This document shows, piece by piece, positions 41,252 to 50,156 of a stretch of 64,000 bases of DNA. The notes under the pieces are model-generated. The model saw only the letters and a list, made by a program, of their open reading frames with translations. It searched no databases and was not told the origin of the DNA. Location of the stretch: positions 119,673 through 183,672 of the forward strand of contig NZ_CP022256.1 of assembly GCF_003119195.2 (NCBI RefSeq). The letters are read 5' to 3'. Source of the DNA: Azospirillum baldaniorum. Lineage in GTDB: Bacteria; Pseudomonadota; Alphaproteobacteria; Azospirillales; Azospirillaceae. Position 1 is the stretch's first letter. Every line of letters starts with the position of its first letter. The translations under genes were made by a program, and so were the position numbers.

Positions 41252-42471
41252 ATCCGGTTCACCCCAATCTCGGGTTCCATCCAATTGCATCCTGCAAAAT
41301 GTCGGCGGGTCATGTTTGCTACATTAAAGATTAGAGCAAGATCCCGCCACTCATAATTATTCACTAGATGTGTGTCAGTGCTGACCAGAGCTGTCGATAC
41401 CGAGTAACTTCCCACCCCGAAATTGAGAGGAAATGCAAATGAATACTCCACACATTCACCAGGAAGCATGTCGAGCAAAGGCATATCCTGCAAATGGGTG
41501 TTGGTTCCGAATATGACTTGACCCAGCCGATCCTTGATCATGTAGCCCAGAACCAGACGCGGGATCGGTGCATGGATGCGGACACGCACCCGCAGGGTCA
41601 CATTGGTTCCGACATCCACGAGTTCGACCGGTCTTCCATCGGGACCAAGAAGGGCGATGTCTTCCACGGTCGCTTCTCCGGTCCCCGATACGGTCTGCAC
41701 CCGGCCATCGTCCAGGGTCTGCTGGGTGACGGTGCCGGCTTCCCGTTCCGCAATCAGGGCGTTGTAGAGATCAGCGATTTCCTCGGGCGTCCCGTCGCGC
41801 AGCAGCCGGCCCTTCTCCAGAAGGATAGCCCGGTCACAGATCGACTGAATGGCCCCCTTGTCGTGAGAGACCAGAAGCAAGCTTGTGCCCTGCTTCTGGA
41901 AAGCCCGGATCCGGTCGAAGCTCTTGTGCTGGAAATAGGCGTCGCCCACCGACAAGGCTTCGTCGACAATCAGAAGGTCAGGCCGGACGGCCGTCGCCAC
42001 CGCGAAGGCGACGCGCATTTGCATGCCGCTGGAATAGGTGCGGGTCGGCTGGTCGAAATAGTCGCCGATTTCTGCGAAGTCCTCGATTCCGCCGATCATT
42101 CGGTCGATGTCGGCATGGCTGAAACCGACCAGACCGGCGGCATGGTAGACGTTTTGTCGGCCGGTCAGGTCGGGACTGAACCCCATGCCCAGTTCCAGGA
42201 TCGCTGCAACCCGGCCCTGCGAATGGACACTGCCTTCGGTGGGCCGGGTCGTTCCGGTGATCAGCTTCAACAGGGTGCTTTTGCCGGCCCCGTTCTGACC
42301 GATGATCCCGACCGCCTCGCCCCGCCCTACCGAAAAGGACACGCCGCGCAGAGCCCAATATTCGGCGCGCGGCCTGACCGGCACCGAAAACCACGACAGG
42401 ATGCGGCGCAGTTCGCTGCCGTACTGCCGATACGCCTTGCCGAGGTTGTGAACATGGAGTTCCCCGCTCAT
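41248..42471 (-). CDS. wzt: polysaccharide ABC exporter ATPase with C-terminal carbohydrate-binding-type domain (Wzt)
   Basis: ATPase of 407 residues for O-polysaccharide export. The N-terminal 245 residues have Walker A IGQNGAGKSTLL (Lys 64), signature RTYSSGMQMRVAF (144-156) and Walker B LLIVDEA (Asp 170), with switch His in LLVSHDKG. Residues about 255-400 form a beta-sandwich like the Wzt C-terminal domain (LRVRVRIHAPIPRLVLGYMI, VIFGTNTHLQDMPLLDMLPG, FALVSTDTHLVNNYEWRD-like end). In the O9a system this domain binds the modified glycan terminus and licenses export. The ATG overlaps the Wzm stop and the stop overlaps the FkbM start (ATGA both times). Confidence 0.92.
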   Translation of the reverse strand: MSGELHVHNLGKAYRQYGSELRRILSWFSVPVRPRAEYWALRGVSFSVGRGEAVGIIGQNGAGKSTLLKLITGTTRPTEGSVHSQGRVAAILELGMGFSPDLTGRQNVYHAAGLVGFSHADIDRMIGGIEDFAEIGDYFDQPTRTYSSGMQMRVAFAVATAVRPDLLIVDEALSVGDAYFQHKSFDRIRAFQKQGTSLLLVSHDKGAIQSICDRAILLEKGRLLRDGTPEEIADLYNALIAEREAGTVTQQTLDDGRVQTVSGTGEATVEDIALLGPDGRPVELVDVGTNVTLRVRVRIHAPIPRLVLGYMIKDRLGQVIFGTNTHLQDMPLLDMLPGECVEYSFAFPLNFGVGSYSVSTALVSTDTHLVNNYEWRDLALIFNVANMTRRHFAGCNWMEPEIGVNRI

Positions 42472-43262
42472 AGGACGTCCACCATCTCGGCACTGGCCTT
42501 CCGGAACATGAAAAGCGACAACGCCAGCAAAAACAGCGCCAGCACGCCGATGATACCAAGCTGCTGCCAGTCGGGACTGCGGTTGTACAGCAGGACATCA
42601 TGATAGCCGGTGATGATATGGAACAAGGGATTAGAGGGCAACCAAGCCCTGTATTCGGGTGGGATAATGTTTTCCATATAAACAATTGGCGTAAACCAGA
42701 AAAGGAGCTGCAAAATCACCGGAACGACTTGGCCTATGTCGCGCAGGAACACGTTCAAAACCCCGCAGATCAACCCGATGCCGAGCGCCAGTGCTATGTT
42801 CACGACGACCAGCAGGGGCATCCAGAGCAGTGCCGTCCCGGGAAGATTGCCCAGAACGCCGAAGATCATAATGATGGCCAGGAACAGCAGGAAATTGTTG
42901 AACAACGCGCTGCCGGCCACGATCAGGGGCAGCGTGATTTTCGGGAATACCAGCTTCTTGAGGAGATTCCCGTTATCGATGAACAGCGTCAGACAGCGGG
43001 TCACGACTTCCGTGAAAAGCGACCATGCCAGTATGCCGGACATCAGATAGATCGGGTAAGCGTACTGGCTGTCGATTCCGGGGATTTTGGAAGCAAGGAC
43101 GGCGGAAAGAATAAAGGCAAAGATCGCAACCTGAACCAACGGGTTCAATATCATCCAGGCGCCACCAAGACGGCTGCGAATAAACTTGGTGGAAAAGTCG
43201 GTTTTTATTGAGGAGAAAATAAAATAACGATATTGCCACGCACCCAACAACATGGCGTTCAT
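42468..43262 (-). CDS. wzm: polysaccharide ABC exporter permease (Wzm)
   Basis: ABC-2 permease of 264 residues with six predicted membrane helices. Typical Wzm segments are the N-terminal FIFSSIKTDFSTKFIRSRLG, LMSGILAWSLFTEVVTRCL and FTPIVYMENIIPPEYRAWL followed by NPLFHIITGYHDVLLYN. It pairs with the Wzt encoded directly downstream. AGAGGAATACCAT precedes the ATG as ribosome-binding site. It is the first gene of the operon wzm-wzt-FkbM-triple GT4, all coupled by start/stop overlaps. The sequence is clearly different from the first exporter permease at 6572. Confidence 0.92.
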   Translation of the reverse strand: MNAMLLGAWQYRYFIFSSIKTDFSTKFIRSRLGGAWMILNPLVQVAIFAFILSAVLASKIPGIDSQYAYPIYLMSGILAWSLFTEVVTRCLTLFIDNGNLLKKLVFPKITLPLIVAGSALFNNFLLFLAIIMIFGVLGNLPGTALLWMPLLVVVNIALALGIGLICGVLNVFLRDIGQVVPVILQLLFWFTPIVYMENIIPPEYRAWLPSNPLFHIITGYHDVLLYNRSPDWQQLGIIGVLALFLLALSLFMFRKASAEMVDVL

Positions 43263-43584
43263 ATGGTATTCCTCTTGAGGCCTTTAAATTCCGGGGCGGC
43301 ACATTGCCTGAAAATCCAGCCGCCAGGGAAACGACGTTTCGGCGAAGGCATACCAGGGAAGGCCGTGGATAGTCAAGTTGGCGGGGCGCGGCGCCCCTCG
43401 CCGGCCATGCCGGCCAAGCTCCCAGCCGCCCGGCCTGGAAGGGCGCGAAGCAGGGCGTGGCGCAATACGGACAGTCAAACGGCCGCACTTCTGCTATGAA
43501 CAGCCCTGCGACGATCCGGTTCTTGCCCTGGCACGCTTCGCACCATTGCCTCATGGTCATCCTCGATTTGGATTCGCGCCCTCC
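43263..43584. promoter_or_regulatory. divergent intergenic region between wzm and the double GT2 gene
   Basis: A 322-bp gap without a supported gene. The 60 bp next to wzm are less GC-rich and should carry its promoter. The rest is GC-rich up to the plus-strand ATG at 43585, which lacks a clear ribosome-binding site. No repeat or confident -35/-10 pair was found. Confidence 0.25.
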
Positions 43585-46107
43585 ATGACCGACATCATCC
43601 CCCGGCCTTTCGATGGACAGCCCCTCGGCGACACCCTGTCGGGAGACCTGGGGGCGGGCTCACCGGCGCACGCGTGGCACTTCCATGGACGGCTGGACGC
43701 GATCGCGGGGACGCTTCTGTCCGGCTGGGTCCTGTCGACGGCCTCCCCGCACGCCCCGGTGGCGTTGCGCGTCGCCGCCGGCCGGGCCGAGGCGACGATC
43801 CTTCCGGACCGCGAGGCGCCGGCCTTGAGCCGCCTGCTGGGACAGCCGGTGCGCTGCCGCTTCGCCGTGGATCTGGCCGCGCTGTTCCCCGGGGTGGATC
43901 TGACCGGCCTGCCGGTCTCCGTGCGGGTGGCCGAAAGCGGGCAGCTGCTGGAAAACGCGCCGCAGACGGTCGCCGGGCCCCGCGCGGTGGTCGCCCATGT
44001 GGACCGGATGGAGGGACAGCGCATCCTGGGCTGGGCGGTCAACACGCAGGACGAGGGCGAGGCGGTCGAGGTCGAGGTCCTGGTGGACGGCCACCCGATC
44101 GCCCGCATCGTCGCCAACCAGCAGCGCCGGGACCTGCTGGCGCGCTTCACCACCTGCGACCACGGCTTCGAGTCCGCCGTGCCGGGTCTGTCGGGAACGG
44201 AGCTGAGCCTGCGCGACCGGCGCAGCGGCGCCGTCGTCTTCGGTCCCATCCCGATCGTCCTGGACGAGGTGCGGGCCAGCCGCAGCGGCGCCTTGGCCGA
44301 CCGGCTGGACGGGCTGGCCGCGCTGCTGGAGGAGATCCGGACCGACCTGCCCCGCCAACGGCGCCTGGCCGCCTATCCGATCGCCGATTACGCCGCCTAT
44401 CACCGCGAGCACGGGGCGGAAACCGCCGGCCGGCGGGCCCGGCTCGCCCCGCGGGCGGCGGCCTTGGGCCAGGACGGCCCTCTGTTCTCGGTGGTGATGC
44501 CGGTCTGCGACCCGCCGCTGTGGATGCTCGCCGAGGCCATCGAGTCCGTGCGCCGCCAGCTCTATGGCCGGTGGGAGCTGTGCATCGCCGACGACGCCTC
44601 GCGCAGCGACGCCGTGCGCGCCCTGCTGCGCGACGAGTCGGCCCGCGATTCCCGCATCCGGGTGTCCTTCGCGGCCGCGCGGCAAGGCGTGTGCGCCGCC
44701 ACCAACCGGGCGATCGGTCTGGCCGGCGGCGATTACGTCGCCTTCCTCGACCACGATGACCGTCTGTCCTTCGACGCTCTGCTGCGCATGGCGGAGGCCA
44801 TCGGGGAAAGCCGCGCCCCCGTGCTGTACAGCGACGAGGACCGCATCGCCCCGGATGGCCGCCATGTCGATCCGGCGCTGAAGCCGGACCTCGATCCGGA
44901 GCTTCTCCAGTCGGTCAACCACGTTTGCCACCTTCTGGTGGTGAAGCGGGCGCTGCTGGGCGAACTCGGCGGCCTGCGGCCGGGATTCGAAGGCGTGCAG
45001 GACCACGACCTCGTCCTGCGGCTGCTGGAGCGGGTGGGAGCCGCCGGCATCCGCCACGTGCCGCGGGTGCTCTATCACTGGCGCATCAACCCGTCGTCGC
45101 TGTCCGGCCAAGGCGGCAACGACGCGGCCATCCTGGACGGCATCGGGCGCTGCGTGCGCGAGCATCTGGCCCGGCTCGGCCGGCGGGCCACGGTCACCGC
45201 CGATCTTGAGACGTTCCGGGCATCGGGCGGGCTGTTCCACGCCCGCGTGCGCCCTGCCCTGCCCTGCCCGGCGCCGATGGTGTCCATCGTCGTGCCGACC
45301 AAGGACGCGGTGGATCTTGTGCGCGACTGCGTCGGCAGCCTGCTGTCCCGGACCGTGTATCCGAATTTCGAGGTCGTTCTGGTCGACCACGACAGCGCCG
45401 AGCCGCAGTCCCGTCCCTTTTTCAACACGCTCGCCCGCGACCCGCGGGTCCGCGTGGCGGATTTCCATGGCCCCTTCAACTGGGCGGCGATCAACAACGC
45501 GGCGGCGGCGGGGTGCCGCGGCGATGTCCTGTGCTTCCTCAACAACGACATCGTGGTGACCGAACCCGACTGGTTGTCCGAGATGGTGGGGCGCCTGGCC
45601 CAGCCGGGAGTGGGAGCGGTCGGCGCGAAGCTGCTCTACCCCAACGGCACGGTGCAGCACGCCGGCGTGGTCCTGGGGGCGGGCGGAACCGCCGACCATG
45701 CCTTCGCCGGGCTGCCCGGCGACGCGCCCGGGCATCTCGGCCAGGCGATTCTGCCACGCACGGTGTCGGCGGTGACCGGCGCCTGCCTTGTCACGTCGCG
45801 CACCGCCTTCCAGGCCGTCGGCGGCTTCGACATGGTGCACCTGCCGGTGGCCTACGCCGACGTGGATTACTGCCTGAAGATCCAGCAGGCGGGGTTGCGC
45901 GTGCTGTGGACGCCTTACGCCCGGCTGCTCCACCTGGAAACCCAGACCCGCGGCGCTGACGACACGGCGGAGAAGGCGGCCCGGCTGGCGGTCGAGGCCG
46001 GACGGCTGCGCGCCCGCTGGGGCGGCCTGAGCGCCGATCCCTTCTACAACCCCCATTTCGAACCGCTGGGCCCCACCTACGGGCTGCTGCGCCCGCAGCC
46101 GGACTGA
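43585..46107 (+). CDS. double family 2 glycosyltransferase with two N-terminal accessory modules
   Basis: A protein of 840 residues. Residues about 30-100 and 130-215 are two copies of the locus-specific small module (GTLLSGWVLSTASPHAP; QRILGWAVNTQDEGEAVEVE with VDGHPIARIVANQQRRDL). Residues about 295-520 form GT2 domain 1 (FSVVMPVCDPPLWMLAEAIE, VAFLDHDDRLSFDALL, RVLYHWRINPSSL). Residues about 565-835 form GT2 domain 2 (MVSIVVPTKDAVDLVRDCVG, CFLNNDIVVTEPDWLSEMVG, AYADVDYCLKIQQAGLRVLW). The pair resembles the bifunctional rhamnosyl/galactofuranosyl-type GT2 proteins of O-antigen clusters. The start is the ATG giving MTDIIPRPFDGQ; earlier in-frame ATGs exist but the intervening sequence is not protein-like. 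Donors are unknown. Confidence 0.83.
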   Translation: MTDIIPRPFDGQPLGDTLSGDLGAGSPAHAWHFHGRLDAIAGTLLSGWVLSTASPHAPVALRVAAGRAEATILPDREAPALSRLLGQPVRCRFAVDLAALFPGVDLTGLPVSVRVAESGQLLENAPQTVAGPRAVVAHVDRMEGQRILGWAVNTQDEGEAVEVEVLVDGHPIARIVANQQRRDLLARFTTCDHGFESAVPGLSGTELSLRDRRSGAVVFGPIPIVLDEVRASRSGALADRLDGLAALLEEIRTDLPRQRRLAAYPIADYAAYHREHGAETAGRRARLAPRAAALGQDGPLFSVVMPVCDPPLWMLAEAIESVRRQLYGRWELCIADDASRSDAVRALLRDESARDSRIRVSFAAARQGVCAATNRAIGLAGGDYVAFLDHDDRLSFDALLRMAEAIGESRAPVLYSDEDRIAPDGRHVDPALKPDLDPELLQSVNHVCHLLVVKRALLGELGGLRPGFEGVQDHDLVLRLLERVGAAGIRHVPRVLYHWRINPSSLSGQGGNDAAILDGIGRCVREHLARLGRRATVTADLETFRASGGLFHARVRPALPCPAPMVSIVVPTKDAVDLVRDCVGSLLSRTVYPNFEVVLVDHDSAEPQSRPFFNTLARDPRVRVADFHGPFNWAAINNAAAAGCRGDVLCFLNNDIVVTEPDWLSEMVGRLAQPGVGAVGAKLLYPNGTVQHAGVVLGAGGTADHAFAGLPGDAPGHLGQAILPRTVSAVTGACLVTSRTAFQAVGGFDMVHLPVAYADVDYCLKIQQAGLRVLWTPYARLLHLETQTRGADDTAEKAARLAVEAGRLRARWGGLSADPFYNPHFEPLGPTYGLLRPQPD

Positions 46108-46132
46108 GCTGACGCCGCGGCCCGAAGCGGGC

Positions 46133-47200
46133 TCAACCGCGCCGTGCCGCCTGGAGAAGATCCACGAGGCGCGGCGCCATGCGGTCGAGGGAGTAGAGCG
46201 CCTCCACCCGCGCCCGCCCGGCGGTGCCCATGCGGCGGCGCAGGTCCGGATCGGCGGCAAGCCGGCCCAGCGCCATCGTCCAGTCCTCCGGCGTCGTCGC
46301 CAGGAAGCCGTTGACGCCGTGTTCCACGATGTCGCGGTTCATGCCCACGGGGGAGGCCACCACCGGCTTGCCGCAGGCCATGTACTGGATGAGCTTGTAG
46401 CCGCACTTGCCGCGCTCCCACGGCGTGTCCGACAGCGGCATGACGCCGACGTCGAATCCGGCGATGCGCCGGCTTTCCGTTTCCTCCTCCCAGAGATAAC
46501 GGTCGGGACGCAAAGCCCCCAGCGCCGCGGGCGAAGCCCCCACCAGGCTGATCCGCACGCCTTCGGTCTCCATCACATCGCGCAAGGGGCCGGCGATGAG
46601 ATCCAGGTAATGCTCCGTGATGGGGGAGCCGATCCAGCCGACCACCATGGGCCGACTGGGCTCGGTGGGCGACGGAACCGGGTAATGGTCGAGGTCGACC
46701 ACGGTCGGCAGGATCTCCACATGGCGGGCGCCCGCCGACTCCGCGCGCCCGGCCAGATAGCCGTTGCCAACGGTGACCAGCGCCGCCCGCCGCATGAGCC
46801 GGTCGAGCTTGTCGCCGAGCAGGCGGCGCACCGGCCACCAGCGGCTGAGGTCGTAGCGATGGAACCAAGCGTCGTCGAAATCCAACACATAGGGCGGAGC
46901 CGCGTTGAGCAGGGCGCTCTCACCGCCATAGGGCAACCAGGGCAGAACCTCCTTCTCGATCCACAGCAGATCGAAGGAGCGCGTGTCGCAGAAGCGGCGG
47001 ACGCGGTCCAAGTACCCCTGAGCGACGCTGCGAAAAGGCCTCGGCCGGCCGGCGTAGAGCGCTTCCAGGTACGAGTCGGACAGCAGCGGCATCGTCTCGA
47101 CGGACATGCCGGCACGCTCCAGCGCCGGCATGAACTGATAATGCCGCAGGCGGCTGCTGGGTCCCCGAAGACCGTACCGGGACAGCAGGAGGATGCGCAT
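46133..47200 (-). CDS. family 4 glycosyltransferase
   Basis: GT-B glycosyltransferase of 355 residues. It opens with MRILLLSRYGLRGPSSRLRH, common in GT4 enzymes of capsule and LPS loci. The donor half has MVVGWIGSPITEHYLDLIAG, DVGVMPLSDTPWERGKCGYK and LIQYMACGKPVVASPVGMNR. The middle segment YVLDFDDAWFHRYD is family-typical. The ATG at 47200 with AGGAGGATGCGC context (GGAGG a few bases upstream) is a better start than in-frame codons further out. It converges with the double GT2 gene 25 nt away. The sugar is unknown. Confidence 0.85.
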   Translation of the reverse strand: MRILLLSRYGLRGPSSRLRHYQFMPALERAGMSVETMPLLSDSYLEALYAGRPRPFRSVAQGYLDRVRRFCDTRSFDLLWIEKEVLPWLPYGGESALLNAAPPYVLDFDDAWFHRYDLSRWWPVRRLLGDKLDRLMRRAALVTVGNGYLAGRAESAGARHVEILPTVVDLDHYPVPSPTEPSRPMVVGWIGSPITEHYLDLIAGPLRDVMETEGVRISLVGASPAALGALRPDRYLWEEETESRRIAGFDVGVMPLSDTPWERGKCGYKLIQYMACGKPVVASPVGMNRDIVEHGVNGFLATTPEDWTMALGRLAADPDLRRRMGTAGRARVEALYSLDRMAPRLVDLLQAARRG

Positions 47201-47605
47201 GGCCGGGAGCGGTGTCTTTTCTGGCAATGACAAGGCGGTTGCCGTGTTGCGAAGCGGGGCGACGGGCCGGGACCGGATCCTTCGCCGGATGGCTTCGACC
47301 GGCCCCGCAAGGCGGAACGTCTCCCTTGATAACACCCCGAGCACGGCTTGGAATGAAATTCCAAGGCATCTTCCTTAAAGTCGCCCGGCAAATCCACTGA
47401 CATTTCTGCAGGATGAAGGAATTGCCGTGCAGCACCGCTTCCGTTGGAAAAATGGTTTGCAGGTTGCAGAATTCCCAATCCATAGCCGAACTAAGAAACC
47501 TGGAATCTGATTAGCCGGAGGAGATCCACAGTAAATCAAAAGTATCACTCCATAACATTTTATGAGTTCTATGCCAAACCCAACGGCAGGCCCCATGCGT
47601 CAATT
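47201..47605. other. intergenic region at a composition boundary
   Basis: About 405 bp without a gene. From roughly 47340 rightward the DNA becomes AT-richer, marking the edge of the foreign-looking GT9 gene. CTTGGAAT (47347-47354) and ATTCCAAG (47358-47365) form an 8-bp hairpin with a 3-nt loop that could end the GT9 transcript or affect the GT4 leader. Confidence 0.4.
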
Positions 47606-49816
47606 TCATATATTTTCCATTGACGTTGCCAAACGGAAAGCTGAAGCAACCTGTTTTGGTGATAAATTTTCTTGGCACTCCATCTGTCGATGGCATTGTT
47701 CCCGAGTCATATGGATACAAGGCGAGCATTGAACTGGAGAATAGACATCAAGCAGTCTTGGAGAGAAGCTTCCCCAAACGCGGGGGGAATGACGACCTCC
47801 ATGAATACTTACACCTGGAATACCGAACATTGCTGCCAAGTGTTTGGGACCGCTATCTATTCCCACAAAGGAGCTGGCACCAGCAATGCAGACCATTAGC
47901 TCAATGTCTGTCAAGGCTCCAGCTAGATTTACAACCGGAATGCCGCGTTGAGCAACACTATCAGCGATTTCCGAGCAGCGTGCCGCTTCACCTGGAACGC
48001 CGATCAACACAATGCGCAAGCCCGAAATTTGATGAATTTCGGAAATAGCCTCTTGCATAAACCTAACAGTTGGCGAGCGAACGTCATTATCCGGCCCAAC
48101 CTGGACAACGCAATATTTCTCTCCAAGAATTTTTTTAAGCAGAGGGGACAACACATCTTTCCATCTTTCGATAAATTCTATTGGGTTTCGCAGATTATTT
48201 GAAAATGTACTGTTTGATATAGACATTCTTTCAATTAGCCCCATAATTTGCTCAGAAATATGGATTCTCTGCTCCTGACCAGGAACCCCCGGCTCCGGGT
48301 AATCTCTAGATATTTCAAGATCAAACATCATGCCTTTCGTACGGAATCCGATTTTTACGAAAGCCTTGCATTCTGAAAGAATGTTCCTGTTCTGATCGTC
48401 GATTCGGAGTTCTGTCGCGAGATCCCAACTCCGGTCACCGCGTAGAATAATGTTTCTATCTGTCAAGATTTCATCTGCAATCCCTAGAGCATGAGCAATC
48501 ATGCCGGTGTAAGGTGTCGCCAACAGTGTTATATGGGCATTTGGTATAATTTTTCTCAGGTGCTCAATAGGCTTAATTGCCGTAATAACATCTCCCATTG
48601 CATCTATCTTGATCACAAGAGCAGATTTTATCAACGCGGGATCAAATGTAATTCCATTTGAATTAATATAGACAAGCTGATTCCTTTGATGCGCTTCTAG
48701 AGATATATTCTCTCTGCTAATTACTTCTTGAGATGCTAGTTGATCGGATAATATACCTTTTTGGAACCCACCAATCGCAATACCATCAATATCCTCAAAA
48801 ATATCCTCGAAAGCATCTTGAGGGGACATTGAGCAAGAGAATCGTCCAATTGCCTCAAGCAATCTTGGGATATCCGAAGAATTTCTAACCAGATTAATGC
48901 AGTAAACTCCGTTACCGGATTCGTCATCAGGCGGCACCTGTTCTGTCGCACCAAATACACTGGAAAACGACATAGTACTTCTATCAATCGGAAGCGGTCG
49001 GTATCGGTAAACAGATTTGTTCTGCCCCATCAAACCCCGAGCAGCGAACTGCAGCTCTTGAAGCTCCATCTGCATCTGCCTCCAATCCGCTAGAAAGACG
49101 GACAGAATCTTTGGAAAATCATTAGAAGCAGCTCCACGATCAACAAATGCCTTCAGGTCTGAAAAGGAGCGAATCCTTAAATGTTCAGCTTCCTTCGCAA
49201 AACCAAAATTTAGGTGATCGCGAATTTCCTTTGTTGTATAGAGAGATACATCGCTGAAGTAATTAGACATCCAACGCAACTTTGCAAGGAGAGTTGATAT
49301 TTCCTTAGGACTTTTATTGTCAATCAATTTCTCATTAAGTATATAATAAACAGCATTGGATGCTGATCTTTTCCTTAAATTCAAGAAAAAGCTCTTAAGG
49401 GAGATGCTCTCATTAGCCAATGAGCGCTTCAGTATCTCAGGAAATTTCTCTGTACTATTTCCAGAAAAATGAAAAACTAGAGAACGCTGCTCGCCAGATT
49501 TTGCTGTAATCTCCAGTTCAAACTTTATCAGTTCTGCGTCATTATCCTTTGGTATCATATAGAAATCAAACTCGAATCCACAATTAATATTGTAATCTAG
49601 TCCACCAGATTGTATTGCCGTTTCATGATGACAGGGAAGCCCATAAGTTGCTTCTCCCAGAACCACACCCCTGTAAATGACTTTAATAGATTCGATGCCA
49701 CTGCGAGACAAAGCCCATCCGACTACCTTGCTTGAGAACGGCATATAGGACATAGGATGCTCTGTGTACTGAAAAGGATGAAGAACTACTGCTTTTATTT
49801 CATCATCTCTCATCAT
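47606..49816 (-). CDS. AT-rich family 9 (heptosyltransferase-like) glycosyltransferase
   Basis: A protein of 736 residues. Residues about 20-90 hold a divergent form of the locus-specific module (KVVGWALSRSGIESIKVIYR, YRGVVLGEATYGLP, NCGFEFDF). The middle 250 residues are helical and unrecognised. Residues about 395-730 are GT9-like: ALVIKIDAMGDVITAIKPIE, LLATPYTGMIAHALGIADEI, and the donor site FVGIDSGPKHLAAMFGIPGV. A Cys-rich end (CSPCIHMTREQCHRQMEC) is seen in some GT9 proteins and may bind metal. GT9 enzymes use ADP-heptose, and the heptose operon lies 340 bp upstream. Base composition is far lower in GC than the neighbours, indicating recent transfer. Translation probably starts at one of two adjacent ATG codons after GAAGGAAGAG. 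Confidence 0.8.
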   Translation of the reverse strand: MMRDDEIKAVVLHPFQYTEHPMSYMPFSSKVVGWALSRSGIESIKVIYRGVVLGEATYGLPCHHETAIQSGGLDYNINCGFEFDFYMIPKDNDAELIKFELEITAKSGEQRSLVFHFSGNSTEKFPEILKRSLANESISLKSFFLNLRKRSASNAVYYILNEKLIDNKSPKEISTLLAKLRWMSNYFSDVSLYTTKEIRDHLNFGFAKEAEHLRIRSFSDLKAFVDRGAASNDFPKILSVFLADWRQMQMELQELQFAARGLMGQNKSVYRYRPLPIDRSTMSFSSVFGATEQVPPDDESGNGVYCINLVRNSSDIPRLLEAIGRFSCSMSPQDAFEDIFEDIDGIAIGGFQKGILSDQLASQEVISRENISLEAHQRNQLVYINSNGITFDPALIKSALVIKIDAMGDVITAIKPIEHLRKIIPNAHITLLATPYTGMIAHALGIADEILTDRNIILRGDRSWDLATELRIDDQNRNILSECKAFVKIGFRTKGMMFDLEISRDYPEPGVPGQEQRIHISEQIMGLIERMSISNSTFSNNLRNPIEFIERWKDVLSPLLKKILGEKYCVVQVGPDNDVRSPTVRFMQEAISEIHQISGLRIVLIGVPGEAARCSEIADSVAQRGIPVVNLAGALTDIELMVCIAGASSFVGIDSGPKHLAAMFGIPGVSIHGGRHSPRVWGSFSPRLLDVYSPVQCSPCIHMTREQCHRQMECQENLSPKQVASAFRLATSMENI

Positions 49817-50156
49817 GACTCTTCCTTCACCTGATTCTTTTTTTGACAGAAGACAGTCCGATTAGCTATCTAAAATAGCGAACAGCACAAGACTCCCCTT
49901 ACATCTCGCATTCTCTTTCTGCCAACATCCACCTCTTCGAAAAAAGTCCAATCGATTTCAATTTTCAGTAATATTTTTAATAATTATAATGAGGGAGATG
50001 GCATTTCAGTGCAATTTTTGGGGAATTATCACTCCCTTTTATGAAGAATTCCAGCTCAGAAACACCCTAGATGTACTGATCAAAACCTTTCTTGGACCGA
50101 TAAAAATCAGCGGTTTGAGTCCACCGAGGCGAGGCTTTGATCCGCACTTTTAGTAG
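49817..50156 (-). promoter_or_regulatory. AT-rich intergenic region upstream of the GT9 gene
   Basis: A 340-bp gap with no gene seen. It is the AT-richest stretch of the right half apart from 60.7-62 kb. A TATAAT-like sequence on the minus strand near 49984-49990 is a -10 candidate for the GT9 gene, but the nearest TTGCAC is about 20 bp away, too far for a standard promoter. The composition change back to GC-rich occurs near 50140, just after gmhA. Confidence 0.3.
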
